From: Mariniblastus sp.
GTDB lineage: Bacteria > Planctomycetota > Planctomycetia > Pirellulales > Pirellulaceae
Assembly (NCBI GenBank): GCA_014237975.1
Contig: JABACA010000001.1
Span: forward strand, 31,153 to 95,152
Direction: 5' to 3'
Length of the DNA: 64,000 bases
The notes beneath the pieces were generated by a model. That model did no database searches. It saw only the letters and a list, made by a program, of their open reading frames with translations, and was not told the origin of the DNA. Positions 8,585-17,115 of the stretch are shown here, in pieces (positions within the stretch are counted from its first letter, which is position 1; every line of letters begins with the position of its first letter). A program made the position numbers and the translations under genes.

Positions 8585-9532
8585 TCAACGGCTAAGCCGC
8601 CGTAGGTTTCTTAGCATGTTGGTCAGGTCATCCTGCACCGAAGAGGATGCTGTGACCACCAAAATCCTGAGCGGTCGATAATAGTGAATGACCCCGTCAC
8701 CGCCATTGGTCTTCCAGGATTGGGGGTCAATCGTACTCTCAATCAGCGCAACCAGCTCAGGACCATGATCCCAGGGAGGAGCGAAGTTACCTCCGACATG
8801 GCTCCAGACCTGAACCGGCCCACCCGTGAACTTACTCATGGCATAAATGTCCCGTTCCATGGCGTCTGTCAAAACAGAACCGTGGTCGATACCCGGCTGT
8901 TCCTTGTTGAATAGGGCTTCATCGTCGCCGCGGTTCCAGGTCGGATCGGCTTCTTTGTTTTGACCGGCCGTCGGGCTCGTGTTGCCAAGGGGAGCCTGTG
9001 CCGAATCTCTCACCAACTTCTGTGATTGACGAGATTCGTTCGCCGAACGACGGTTGCGGCGTTTGATTTCCAGTTCAATTTCTTTCGCGTAATTTTTAAG
9101 CCTCGTCGCGGCAATCGCCCGAAAACTTTTCAATTGATCATTCGTTTCAAATCGAGGATCACTGACTATTTCCGTATGCAGGTGACATAGGTCAATGATG
9201 GCACCTACCGAGGCGACCGGGTCTTCTTTTGACTTGGACCGTTTGACGAACGCCTTGACGTCTTTCCTGAGATCACCAATTGGACGCTGCTGGTCGCTTT
9301 GTTCAGGGTTCGAAACTTGATCGCCGGCCAAGGCGGCAGCCGATAAACTCAAACCCAGTACTGCCACAACGCAGATTGATAGGGATATGGCAACCGCTTT
9401 GATGAGCTGGTTGCCAGGGTGTTTTGAAACCTGGCCAAGCGGTTGATGCAGCCTGGCCCGTTGGCAGCTAGGTTCGTCCAAGTTTTGGTTTGCGGGCGGA
9501 AACGAACTGGATCGAGAATTTCCGAATTGCAT
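8585..9532 (-). CDS. Exported protein with planctomycete C-terminal domain
   Basis: A 315-residue protein started at the ATG at 9532 because AAGGAG lies eight bases upstream; a GTG at 9541 is also in frame. A 45-residue polar N-terminus precedes one hydrophobic segment (VAISLSICVVAVLGLSLSAAALAG), so it is a membrane-anchored or secreted protein. A central region is basic and low-complexity. The last 55 residues (LVALIESTIDPQSW...GGDGVIHYYRPLRILVVTASSSVQDDLTNMLRNLRR) fit a motif I know from planctomycete exported proteins: I-T-x-T-I-x-P-x-x-W, a glycine turn, a hydrophobic strand ending in V-x-x-x-x-x-V, then a helix ending in L-x-x-L-R. Its function is unknown. Convergent with the peptidase gene. 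Confidence 0.75.
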   Translation of the reverse strand: MQFGNSRSSSFPPANQNLDEPSCQRARLHQPLGQVSKHPGNQLIKAVAISLSICVVAVLGLSLSAAALAGDQVSNPEQSDQQRPIGDLRKDVKAFVKRSKSKEDPVASVGAIIDLCHLHTEIVSDPRFETNDQLKSFRAIAATRLKNYAKEIELEIKRRNRRSANESRQSQKLVRDSAQAPLGNTSPTAGQNKEADPTWNRGDDEALFNKEQPGIDHGSVLTDAMERDIYAMSKFTGGPVQVWSHVGGNFAPPWDHGPELVALIESTIDPQSWKTNGGDGVIHYYRPLRILVVTASSSVQDDLTNMLRNLRRLSR

Positions 9533-9697
9533 GTCAGGCACTCCTTGAACACGTTAAAACGCCTTGCCCAGGCAGCACTAATCTTAACCGATTTAAATGG
9601 CCCGTAAATCATTTGGCACGTATGATCGACCTGCTTTTGATCCCTTTTTCCAGTTGAGGTTGCTGGGTGGAACGTGAATGTGCTTACAGATCAACAT

Positions 9698-10468
9698 CTA
9701 TTTCGATTTCGCCGACAATCGATTTGCCGTCTTTGATGATTCCGTTGTGTCGGTTGGAGGTGATCCGGATCCGGTTGCCGCCTGGTCGGAAACTGGTTTT
9801 GATTCCAATCGATTGCAAAAACGGCCCAGTCCGTAATCTTGCATGAGCAAACAGCTGACGAGCAATGCAACCGCGGCTCCCGATAGGACATCACTTGTCC
9901 AATGAGCGTTTCCCACGATTCGTTGCAATGAGGCGAGAATGGCAAGGCCCGTAAAAAGATATTTCCCCCGGGGGAATACGTAAGTCAGTCCGACAGCCAG
10001 TCCCACGGCAGTGGCGGTGTGGCCCGAGGGGAAGGACTGAAGGTTGTTGTCCGTGTTCAGCGCGAAGTGGTCAATGAAGCCAGACCACGTGGAGGTTGCC
10101 TTTTCCCATTGGCCGACAAAGTCACCAGGGCGCTGTCTCACAATAAACATCTTGATGCACTGAGCGGTCAAACCAGAAAAGGCCGCCAGCATCGCGACGC
10201 GAGGAATGTATTTTTGTTTTTCAGGAAAAAGAACCCAAATTCCCAGGAGAATCATCAACACGCCAAAGCCATGTGCAAAGATCTCAGACAGGTGAAAGAC
10301 CTTTTGCAAGTCGCCTGGTAAAAATCCAGTTTGTAACGCTTTTGAGATAACCACGTCAAAGGGTGCCAGACATACGGCGGCTATCAGCAGGACCAAGACC
10401 ACAACAAGGATCCTGGACCACGTGAATTTTGATCGGTCCCCCGTTAACTGGTTGGTTTCGGTGAGCAT
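9698..10468 (-). CDS. PAP2-family membrane phosphatase
   Basis: A 256-residue integral membrane protein with about six hydrophobic segments and the three-part signature of type-2 phosphatidic acid phosphatases: K106...R113-P114 (KMFIVRQRP), PSGH at 147-150, and R183...H189...D193 (LQRIVGNAHWTSD). These residues form the phosphate pocket, and the histidines act as nucleophile and acid. Such enzymes dephosphorylate phosphatidic acid, undecaprenyl diphosphate or lipid-sugar phosphates at the outer face of the membrane. The first motif is slightly short compared with KxxxxxxRP, and the arginine of the third is preceded by Q instead of S. Substrate cannot be told from sequence. The C-terminus is polar and likely disordered. 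Confidence 0.9.
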   Translation of the reverse strand: MLTETNQLTGDRSKFTWSRILVVVLVLLIAAVCLAPFDVVISKALQTGFLPGDLQKVFHLSEIFAHGFGVLMILLGIWVLFPEKQKYIPRVAMLAAFSGLTAQCIKMFIVRQRPGDFVGQWEKATSTWSGFIDHFALNTDNNLQSFPSGHTATAVGLAVGLTYVFPRGKYLFTGLAILASLQRIVGNAHWTSDVLSGAAVALLVSCLLMQDYGLGRFCNRLESKPVSDQAATGSGSPPTDTTESSKTANRLSAKSK

Positions 10469-10753
10469 GCGTTGACGCTTCCAGGATTCTCATCGTGAAA
10501 CAGGCTGAATGACCTAATCTAAACGAATCAGGGAATAAAAAAAAAGGTTGATTATTTGTCCGGCAGCCTTTGGGCGGTCCCTGTTGTCACCTTGTTATGG
10601 CAAACATGTTCTACGTCAGGCCTGAAAATATGGGTAAAGCGATGCTGGCAACTGGGCTGTGACAACCAGCCATGGCGGGCGAGGAGACGCCAATGATTCT
10701 GGTTCTATCAAGCGATACTCCTCAGCGATCGCTGAACGACGGTTCGAGATTAT

Positions 10754-11788
10754 CTACAACGGGCTGCCGGACGAATCCGATGCCTCGCCAATTTGATCAA
10801 TTGTTCGCCGATTGAGGAACCAGGCGATGGCCCCGACTGCTGAGGTGACCAGCAGCACGAATCGAAACGTGAAAGCGATTACGATGCCGCGTTGGTTCGT
10901 GTTCTCCCCGGCAAATGCCTGGTAGAGAAAGTCGTATGCCAATTCCATACCGCCGATGCCACCGGGCAACGGTATCGCATTTGCCGTCATTGCGATCGGT
11001 GTGATGATGAAATGCTGGCCCAGTGATGGGTGGGTATTCGTGATGGCTAATGCGACGGAAAAAATAGAGCCTGCAAAACAGACAACACAAACACTACTCA
11101 GTAGGAAGCAAAATCCGATGGCAGGCAGTTTGCGACGATAGACGATCAATACATTAAAAAAACGTTTAAACACGGGGCCCACTTTTGGCAAGTGCGTCAC
11201 GCGTTTATATGATTTCGTCTTGGTGACACGGGGAGTCAACAGCAATGCGAAGAGTAGCAGGTAGCCAACGATAGTCACCACAACGATCAACCGACAAAAT
11301 GCAATCAAAGCGGCCATCTTGTTGGGGTTTGCCACATTGGGACCGCTGGGAATATCAGCTACCAGGAACGCGACTGAGGCGAAGCTGAACATGGTCATCA
11401 TCCCGATTAACCGGTCGGCCAGCACAGAGGCAATCGCTTCCGGCACCCGGTGCTTGACTTGCCTTGTGACATAAAAGGCGCGCAACGAATCACCACCGAC
11501 GACCCCAAAAGCGAACAGGTTAAAAAAGGACCCGATAAATCCAATCCGTACTGCATCAAATACCGAAAACGGGATATCCAATGCGCGAACCATGATTCTC
11601 CATCGCAAATAACTGATGACATGCGCAGTCAGGCAGAGCAGGATGGCAACTCCCAGCCAGCCCCAATTCAGGTCCTCCAGGGATAGGTCCTGAAATTGGT
11701 TGGTTTTCCAGGCGGTAAAGAAAAGGTATCCCAGGATGCCCAAAGACATCAGCACCTTGAAAATCAGAATGCCGGTTTTTTTGCTCAC
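10754..11788 (-). CDS. Flippase-like/UPF0104 membrane protein
   Basis: A 344-residue protein with about eight membrane segments that matches the lysylphosphatidylglycerol synthase transmembrane region (UPF0104, also called flippase-like domain). Recognisable pieces are LRWRIMVRALDIPFSVFDAVRIGFIGSFF-type sequence near residues 62-90, VVGGDSLRAFY (about 97-107) and PLPGGIGGMELAY (about 275-287), the family's best conserved loop. The soluble aminoacyl-transferase half of MprF is absent. Members are linked to flipping or transfer of lipids and lipid-linked sugars. The GTG start overlaps the stop codon of the upstream methyltransferase (GTGA), showing translational coupling in a FIST-methyltransferase-flippase operon. 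Confidence 0.88.
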   Translation of the reverse strand: MSKKTGILIFKVLMSLGILGYLFFTAWKTNQFQDLSLEDLNWGWLGVAILLCLTAHVISYLRWRIMVRALDIPFSVFDAVRIGFIGSFFNLFAFGVVGGDSLRAFYVTRQVKHRVPEAIASVLADRLIGMMTMFSFASVAFLVADIPSGPNVANPNKMAALIAFCRLIVVVTIVGYLLLFALLLTPRVTKTKSYKRVTHLPKVGPVFKRFFNVLIVYRRKLPAIGFCFLLSSVCVVCFAGSIFSVALAITNTHPSLGQHFIITPIAMTANAIPLPGGIGGMELAYDFLYQAFAGENTNQRGIVIAFTFRFVLLVTSAVGAIAWFLNRRTIDQIGEASDSSGSPL

Positions 11789-12579
11789 GGCTGAGGGTCC
11801 TGACGAGTTGCTCGAGTGGCAATAAATACATCCAGATACTCCGTAAGCGGTTCTTCGGGAGTCAGCCAGTTGTCTTCATACATCCCGCTAATGACAAAAC
11901 CGGCATCAATTTGGCCACCAATCTGATCCGTCAATGTATGCCCAAATTCCATCGGTTCATTTTCATCCATCAGTTTTTGGCGGTTCTCGGCAGACATGTC
12001 GCGAAGGTCAGAATAGGGGATTCCATGTTTTACAACCAGATTGCCTTTTTGCATCTCAAAGGAATCGAATAGATATCGCACCGGATTATTAAAACCGGAC
12101 AACAGGTGACCACCCGGTCGTAAGACTCGAAACGCCTCTTGCCAGACAGGACGGATCTGCGGGACAAAACAATTGGAGCAGGGGTGGATAATCAGATCGA
12201 ATGCCTGGTCGTGGAAGTCGGACAGGTCATCCATCTGTCCCAGAACGGTTGCAATCTCAAGCCCTTCGCGCTGCGCAACCAGTTGATCCCGCTGCAGTTG
12301 AGCTGGGCTGTTATCCAGTGTGGTTACATTGGCTCCGGCCGCCGACAAGATGGGTGCCTGCTGTCCACCACCACCGGCAAGGCACAGAACGTCCGCTCCT
12401 GAAATCGAACCCAACCACTGCTGTGGAACAGGTTTTTCCGGGGTCAATACGATTTGCCAATGCCCCTGTCTGGCTTGTTCGATTGTTTCACTGGAAACGG
12501 GAACCGTCCATTGGTTGTCGTTGGAAGCCAAATGGTCCCAAGCCTTGCGGTTGTAATCTACCAGTTCACGCCGATGCAT
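11785..12579 (-). CDS. Class I SAM-dependent methyltransferase
   Basis: A 264-residue methyltransferase. Motif I is VLCLAGGGGQQAP (about 64-76), with ANVTTLDNSPAQL (motif II acidic loop) and a FDLIIHPCSNCFV strand (motif IV) after it, then the LRPGGHLLSGFNNP segment. The N-terminus RRELVDYNRKAWDHLA is typical of the ubiE/Methyltransf_11 group. Substrate unknown. It is the middle gene of an operon: 11 bases after the FIST gene and overlapping the flippase-like gene by four bases. A role in modifying a lipid or a cell-envelope small molecule handled by the flippase is an inference from context only. Confidence 0.88.
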   Translation of the reverse strand: MHRRELVDYNRKAWDHLASNDNQWTVPVSSETIEQARQGHWQIVLTPEKPVPQQWLGSISGADVLCLAGGGGQQAPILSAAGANVTTLDNSPAQLQRDQLVAQREGLEIATVLGQMDDLSDFHDQAFDLIIHPCSNCFVPQIRPVWQEAFRVLRPGGHLLSGFNNPVRYLFDSFEMQKGNLVVKHGIPYSDLRDMSAENRQKLMDENEPMEFGHTLTDQIGGQIDAGFVISGMYEDNWLTPEEPLTEYLDVFIATRATRQDPQP

Positions 12580-12590
12580 CGTATGAGACC

Positions 12591-13763
12591 TTAACTGAAA
12601 ATGGCCGTACTGGCAGTGAATCCGTGTAGAAAATTCTTGCCGCCTACAGAACCTAATTCTCCCGCGGCGAAGAAGCCGGCAATCTTGTCGGTACCCAGTG
12701 TTTGCCTTAGCAGGGCGGCGTCGTGATGGACGTCTGGAAACATGTGGGTCCCTCGGCCGTTACAGGTAAACAGGATTGCAGACTTGGGATGAACTTCGTT
12801 GACCTTGTTTGACAGTAGCTGCTGCATTTCTGCATCGGCCGTTTCGTGATCGCGAATGTGGAATTGCACCGTTTGGCCAACCGGTATGTAATCAGCCACC
12901 ATAATCCCTCCCGTTTCGGTATCCAACGAGATGACATTGCGAACAAGAAAATCACCGTATCCGAACTGGTCTTGATACTCACTGATGGCGCGTCCGACGT
13001 GTAGTCCAGATTCTATCATCCGTTGTTCACGGGTTGGCAGTGTATCAAAAATCTTTTTCAATTTGACCAGCGCCGGTTCTCCACCCAGTTGGTAAAGAAT
13101 ATTCCTTTCCGATTGGGTTACGATCATCGGTTCACCAATCGGGCGGCAGCCCTGGGAGACGACCGTTTGTATGTAGTTCGTTCCGGACGTCCTTATCACG
13201 ACCGCACCTTTTTGGAATGTTTCCGAATTAAGAAGCAACCGGGATTCGTCGGGGCTCAAGGCACCGCTGGCCATTCCACCCAGGATCTCGACGTCCGGGC
13301 GATCTTCGTTAAATCGCTCCAACAAACCGTCCATTGGAAATTCGAATGGTTCAGCGATAGCAATTAGTTTGGACTGGGCAGGCCAGGGGCCGCTTATTTC
13401 ATCGGGCCAACCCACGATCGCTCCACCGTCGGAACTCCGCTCAAATTCCAGGTGCATGGGAACCAGGTCGCAGCCAGGAAGGTGGGCGGTCCAGATGACA
13501 AGGCACTTTTGTTCTTCGTATTCACGATCATGAGCAATGGCTGTTTCGCATTTGCAACCAACAACATTCGTTGCATTCAATACGCCCTGGATGCGAGGCA
13601 TGTAGAGATCAAAGTCGTCGGTTGAGTAGCCGGCTGCAAAAACGACCGCCAGATCGATGGAATCGCTGAATCTTGCTGTCAAGTCTTGGCAAACGTTCGT
13701 GGCCGCTGAGTCCAGAGAATCCGAAGTGTCGACTGAAACTGCGTAATTTGATGAGGATTCCAT
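12591..13763 (-). CDS. Stand-alone FIST domain signalling protein
   Basis: A 390-residue protein consisting of a FIST N-terminal domain (about 25-225; LAVVFAAGY..., NVVGCKCETAIAH) and a FIST C-terminal domain (about 235-385; AILFTCNGRGTHMF and FFAAGELGSVGGKNFLHGFTAS). FIST domains are predicted sensors of small ligands such as amino acids, usually joined to kinases, methyl-acceptors or found alone near F-box-like signalling genes. No kinase or other output domain is present, and no signal peptide, so it is cytoplasmic. The ATG at 13763 follows GGAG. It heads the operon with the methyltransferase and flippase-like genes, so it might sense a ligand tied to their pathway. Confidence 0.9.
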   Translation of the reverse strand: MESSSNYAVSVDTSDSLDSAATNVCQDLTARFSDSIDLAVVFAAGYSTDDFDLYMPRIQGVLNATNVVGCKCETAIAHDREYEEQKCLVIWTAHLPGCDLVPMHLEFERSSDGGAIVGWPDEISGPWPAQSKLIAIAEPFEFPMDGLLERFNEDRPDVEILGGMASGALSPDESRLLLNSETFQKGAVVIRTSGTNYIQTVVSQGCRPIGEPMIVTQSERNILYQLGGEPALVKLKKIFDTLPTREQRMIESGLHVGRAISEYQDQFGYGDFLVRNVISLDTETGGIMVADYIPVGQTVQFHIRDHETADAEMQQLLSNKVNEVHPKSAILFTCNGRGTHMFPDVHHDAALLRQTLGTDKIAGFFAAGELGSVGGKNFLHGFTASTAIFS

Positions 13764-14003
13764 GGGGCTCCATAAAGGAAATACGAGATAACAAGTTCAA
13801 AGGCCTGTTCAACGCTTGGATATGATAACCCAACCGGAAATACTTGGTAATCTGTAGATGGAACTGCTGACGGGCAAAATAATTTGCCAAAAAATTGACC
13901 GATAGGAGGGCGATTGGGAACTTGCCCTTTAAAATTGGCGTCATGAAGTGGTTGATTTGCATTGAATCCAGGATCGCATTTTGGAATGGATAGGAAAGGG
14001 AGA

Positions 14004-15431
14004 ATGCCGTTCGTGCGCCGAAATTACCTGTCACTATCACTGTTTTTCATTCCCCCCCTTCTGCTGTTGGCAGCCTTGGATTTCGAAAATCCGCCAATTC
14101 CTGTCATTCACCTGTCGAACATTCCATTTGAAGTCAGTCAGCCTGGTTTTTCCGGCGAGGCATGTTTGTCGATGTATTTGCAATCGTGCGGTTACGACAT
14201 TTCCCAAGAGCAGGTTTTCAGCCGTTCCGGACTCGATCCTTCCGAGGGGCGAGGTTGTCAAACGGATGAGTTAATTCGGACGGCCCAGTATTTTGGATTA
14301 GACCCCGGGCCGGTATGGCATTCTTTTCAAATCAACAATCGCCAGGCCAATCTGCATGAAATCTGGCAAGACACGCTGCAAGATTTAAAAAATCAACAAC
14401 CTTCTATTTTTCGCATCCTCCAGGATGGTCAGGAAACGTTTGTTTTGCTGACGGGCTATGATCCCGAGACAGACAAAGTTGTTTTTCATGCCCCGCAGGA
14501 CACGATCGGAAAGAACCGCAGGCAGGATCGAAGCGTGTTTTTAAACCGTTGTATGGCTGGGCCAACAGGTCAGCAGTTAACGCTTGTCCGATTGGAATTG
14601 AATTCCGGCAAGGGGTTGTCATTGCAAAACAACGATGACGGCTTTTCGGATGCGGATTTTGCAAAACACGTTCGGAAACTCAAGCAGGATCTACCGCCTG
14701 GAGACTTCCGGGTGGTTGTCGAAAAACCGTTTGTCGTGATCGGCGACGAGTCGTTAGCCAAGATTAAGCAACGTACCAAGCACACGATCAAGTGGGCGGT
14801 TGATCGCCTGAAACAGGATTACTTTTTAAAAGACCCCGACCAGATCGTCGATATTTGGCTTTTCAAAGACAAAGCGAGTTACGAAAAAAATGTCGAATTG
14901 CTGGTTGGATATCCGCCGACCACCAAATTTGGTTTTTATTCTTCACACCATCATGTTCTGGTCATGAATATTTCGACCGGTGGGGGCACCCTGGTTCATG
15001 AGATTGTCCATCCATTTATCGAGAGTAACTTTCCTGGTTGCCCCTCCTGGTTCAACGAAGGATTGGCCTCTTTATACGAGCAATGCCGGGATCGGGAGGG
15101 CCATATCTGGGGCAGCACTAATTGGAGACTGCGGGGACTGCAGGGCGCGATTGAAAGCAAGCGGGTTCCATCATTCAGAGAATTGTGTGGTACCACCCGC
15201 GAACAGTTTTACCACGAAGATCCCGGAACCAACTACTCTCAGGCAAGGTACCTCTGTTACTACCTTCAGGAAAAAGGACTGCTACGGAAGTACTATAAGG
15301 CGTTCCGCGCTAACGTTGCGCAAGATCCGTCGGGCTACGAGACGCTTAGCGAAATCCTCGGCCAACCCGATATGGATGATTTCAAAAAGAAGTGGGAGGC
15401 CTACGTAATGAAATTGCGTTTTACTCAATAA
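14004..15431 (+). CDS. Exported protein: papain-fold (C39-like) plus zinc-peptidase domains
   Basis: A 475-residue protein from the ATG at 14004; ATGs at 13986 and 13962 would lengthen a basic N-terminus. Residues 5-25 form a signal anchor or signal peptide. Residues 40-210 resemble a C39-type papain fold: GEACLSMYL with Cys54, then ETFVLLTGYD where active members have His-Tyr/Phe-Val-Val. The catalytic His appears replaced by Thr, so this domain is probably inactive. The C-terminal half carries HEIVH (332-336) followed by PSWFNEGLASLYE, the gluzincin pattern with the third zinc ligand Glu in NEGLA. The last 60 residues are helical. The likely job is periplasmic proteolysis by the zinc domain, with the papain fold used for binding. 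Confidence 0.72.
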   Translation: MPFVRRNYLSLSLFFIPPLLLLAALDFENPPIPVIHLSNIPFEVSQPGFSGEACLSMYLQSCGYDISQEQVFSRSGLDPSEGRGCQTDELIRTAQYFGLDPGPVWHSFQINNRQANLHEIWQDTLQDLKNQQPSIFRILQDGQETFVLLTGYDPETDKVVFHAPQDTIGKNRRQDRSVFLNRCMAGPTGQQLTLVRLELNSGKGLSLQNNDDGFSDADFAKHVRKLKQDLPPGDFRVVVEKPFVVIGDESLAKIKQRTKHTIKWAVDRLKQDYFLKDPDQIVDIWLFKDKASYEKNVELLVGYPPTTKFGFYSSHHHVLVMNISTGGGTLVHEIVHPFIESNFPGCPSWFNEGLASLYEQCRDREGHIWGSTNWRLRGLQGAIESKRVPSFRELCGTTREQFYHEDPGTNYSQARYLCYYLQEKGLLRKYYKAFRANVAQDPSGYETLSEILGQPDMDDFKKKWEAYVMKLRFTQ

Positions 15432-15449
15432 CAGGTTTACGACTTTGGA

Positions 15450-16394
15450 TTACCTGTTCCTGATTTCAGACAGATGCGATTTCAGATTTTCTTTTTGAGA
15501 GGGATTGTCACAAAGCTTGATCGCTTTGCGCAAATTGATTCGCGCGACTCTGAAATCCTGTTTCGATTCCGCAATCGTGACCAAATCAAGCAGGGCATTG
15601 AACTCGGCTTTCTTATCTTCTTGCCGTTTCAACCGCTGCGCTTTGATGGCTGCGACACTCACGTCACCCGTTTGGGCACTACTGTCGGGGTTGCTATAGG
15701 TGCGGCTTGTCTCGGTATACGTTGGTTCGTCTGCTGGCGGACCCGCGGTAAGATCGGTCCCACTTTGAATTGCCCGGGTCACTGCATTGTCCATGAAATA
15801 CGGTGGTCGACGTTGGAACCCATTGCCACTGACCGGGATGATGCCTGTCACAAATGGCCGATAAGCCCCGCTACTGATTGAACCGCCATGGCCATTTTGG
15901 ACCACCAGGCTGGGAGTTGTCGTGGTCATGGAACGGGAACTGCCTTGGCCAAAATCGAAACCCAGCGAGAATCCACCACCACCGCGGTTAAGATAATTAA
16001 ATCCAAACCTTGCATTGGCAGCCGGGTCGTATCCGCCGTATTGAGGGATGGCACTCCCCATTCCTCCCTGACGAAAAACAAGATTGCCATTGGGAGTGAA
16101 CTGGCCATTGGGCCCAAGTCCAACGACGCGTGAACCTGGCCCGCGGCCGCCTGGCAGGCTGAAGCCAAAATTGACGCCGAGGCGTTCGTAATAGGAATCC
16201 CTGGTCGTGGTGAAGGGGGTTGAAACGCCGATCTGTTGAGCCACAAGAGTGCGAGTCGGAAATACCATGCCGACTTCGAAATGCCAGAAACAGATGACGG
16301 TGATCAGTGGCACGAGCCTGCCAAATTTGCCGTGAAACAGATGTTGAAAAATACTGACTGGTTGCTTCATGGTCGATTTCAAGTTGGCCAGCAT
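15450..16394 (-). CDS. Glycine-rich secreted protein, planctomycete family
   Basis: A 314-residue protein. ATG at 16394 is the start used here; ATG at 16370 (MKQPVSIF) is equally plausible and closer to the hydrophobic signal segment (LVPLITVICFWHFEVGMVF). After cleavage near LVAQQ comes STPFTTTRDSYYERLGVNFGFSLPG, a signature I associate with a planctomycete family of unknown function, then a Gly/Phe/Asn-rich stretch (about 80-150) and a polar, probably disordered middle. The last 75 residues form two or three helices (KKAEFNALLDLVTIAESKQ..., RINLRKAIKLC), like a short helical repeat. Probably outer-envelope associated. Convergent with the dual-peptidase gene, only 18 bases away. Confidence 0.7.
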   Translation of the reverse strand: MLANLKSTMKQPVSIFQHLFHGKFGRLVPLITVICFWHFEVGMVFPTRTLVAQQIGVSTPFTTTRDSYYERLGVNFGFSLPGGRGPGSRVVGLGPNGQFTPNGNLVFRQGGMGSAIPQYGGYDPAANARFGFNYLNRGGGGFSLGFDFGQGSSRSMTTTTPSLVVQNGHGGSISSGAYRPFVTGIIPVSGNGFQRRPPYFMDNAVTRAIQSGTDLTAGPPADEPTYTETSRTYSNPDSSAQTGDVSVAAIKAQRLKRQEDKKAEFNALLDLVTIAESKQDFRVARINLRKAIKLCDNPSQKENLKSHLSEIRNR

Positions 16395-16675
16395 AGGTAT
16401 CCCTTTATGACTTTGGAAAAAATCACATGAAAAACAGTGAGCCGCGCTGATTCACCATGATTTTATGACAGCACTTGAGCCAAGGTCAACGATTGCTATT
16501 GAAGATTCGCCTGATTATTAAAATGATATAGTCGATTCAGAATCGGACCAGTGGGAAAACCGGGTCTTTAACCCGCCCGGATTTCCAACGTAAACGGTCA
16601 GCCAGGCCGTTGATGTCTTCCCCGCTCACTGCTGGATTGACGTGGTTTTTTAACGAAAAAAAATTAAGGTGCAAA

Positions 16676-17035
16676 ATGGACTTTGCCCAACTTGCGGAAT
16701 ATGCCAATCACGGTTTGACTTGGGTCGGTTTTGGAACCATTGTCGGTCTGGCCGCCAAAGCCGTAATGCCGGACCGGGATCCGGGTGGTCCGATCGCATT
16801 GTTGATGATGAGTATTACCGGGTCGCTGATCGGATGTGCGTTACTCAGGTATTTTTTTCCTGCCCAACCAATCGAGCCGGTCAGTTTGATGGGATTTGCT
16901 TTTGGCAGCGGCGGGGCATTTGCATTGCTGGTACTGTACCGGGTTTTGGGCAGACACATGGCGCATGAGATGGATAGCGTTCGACATCGCCGCCAACGCC
17001 GTCGCCAGCGTTTCTACGAGGTGTATGAGGAGTGA
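16676..17035 (+). CDS. GlsB/YeaQ/YmgE-like small membrane protein
   Basis: A 119-residue protein started at ATG 16676, the first residue that makes sense before the membrane segments; an upstream ATG at 16610 would add 22 unlikely residues. Three hydrophobic segments are present. VGFGTIVGLAAKAVMPDRDPGG matches the transglycosylase-associated (GlsB/YeaQ/YmgE) family signature G-x-I-x-G-x-x-A-x-x-x-M-P-G-x-D-x-G-G. The C-terminus is very basic (RHRRQRRRQR), unlike the short family members, and may contact phospholipid or RNA. The family is linked to envelope stress in Gram-positives, but its function is not firmly known. It is convergent with the M50 protease gene. Confidence 0.75.
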   Translation: MDFAQLAEYANHGLTWVGFGTIVGLAAKAVMPDRDPGGPIALLMMSITGSLIGCALLRYFFPAQPIEPVSLMGFAFGSGGAFALLVLYRVLGRHMAHEMDSVRHRRQRRRQRFYEVYEE

Positions 17036-17115
17036 ATCGCTCCGATATTCCAGAAGAAAGTGTCCCGGCGTGATACTGCGGGGACTCATCCGGTACCGCT
17101 TGCCAAACAGGACAT

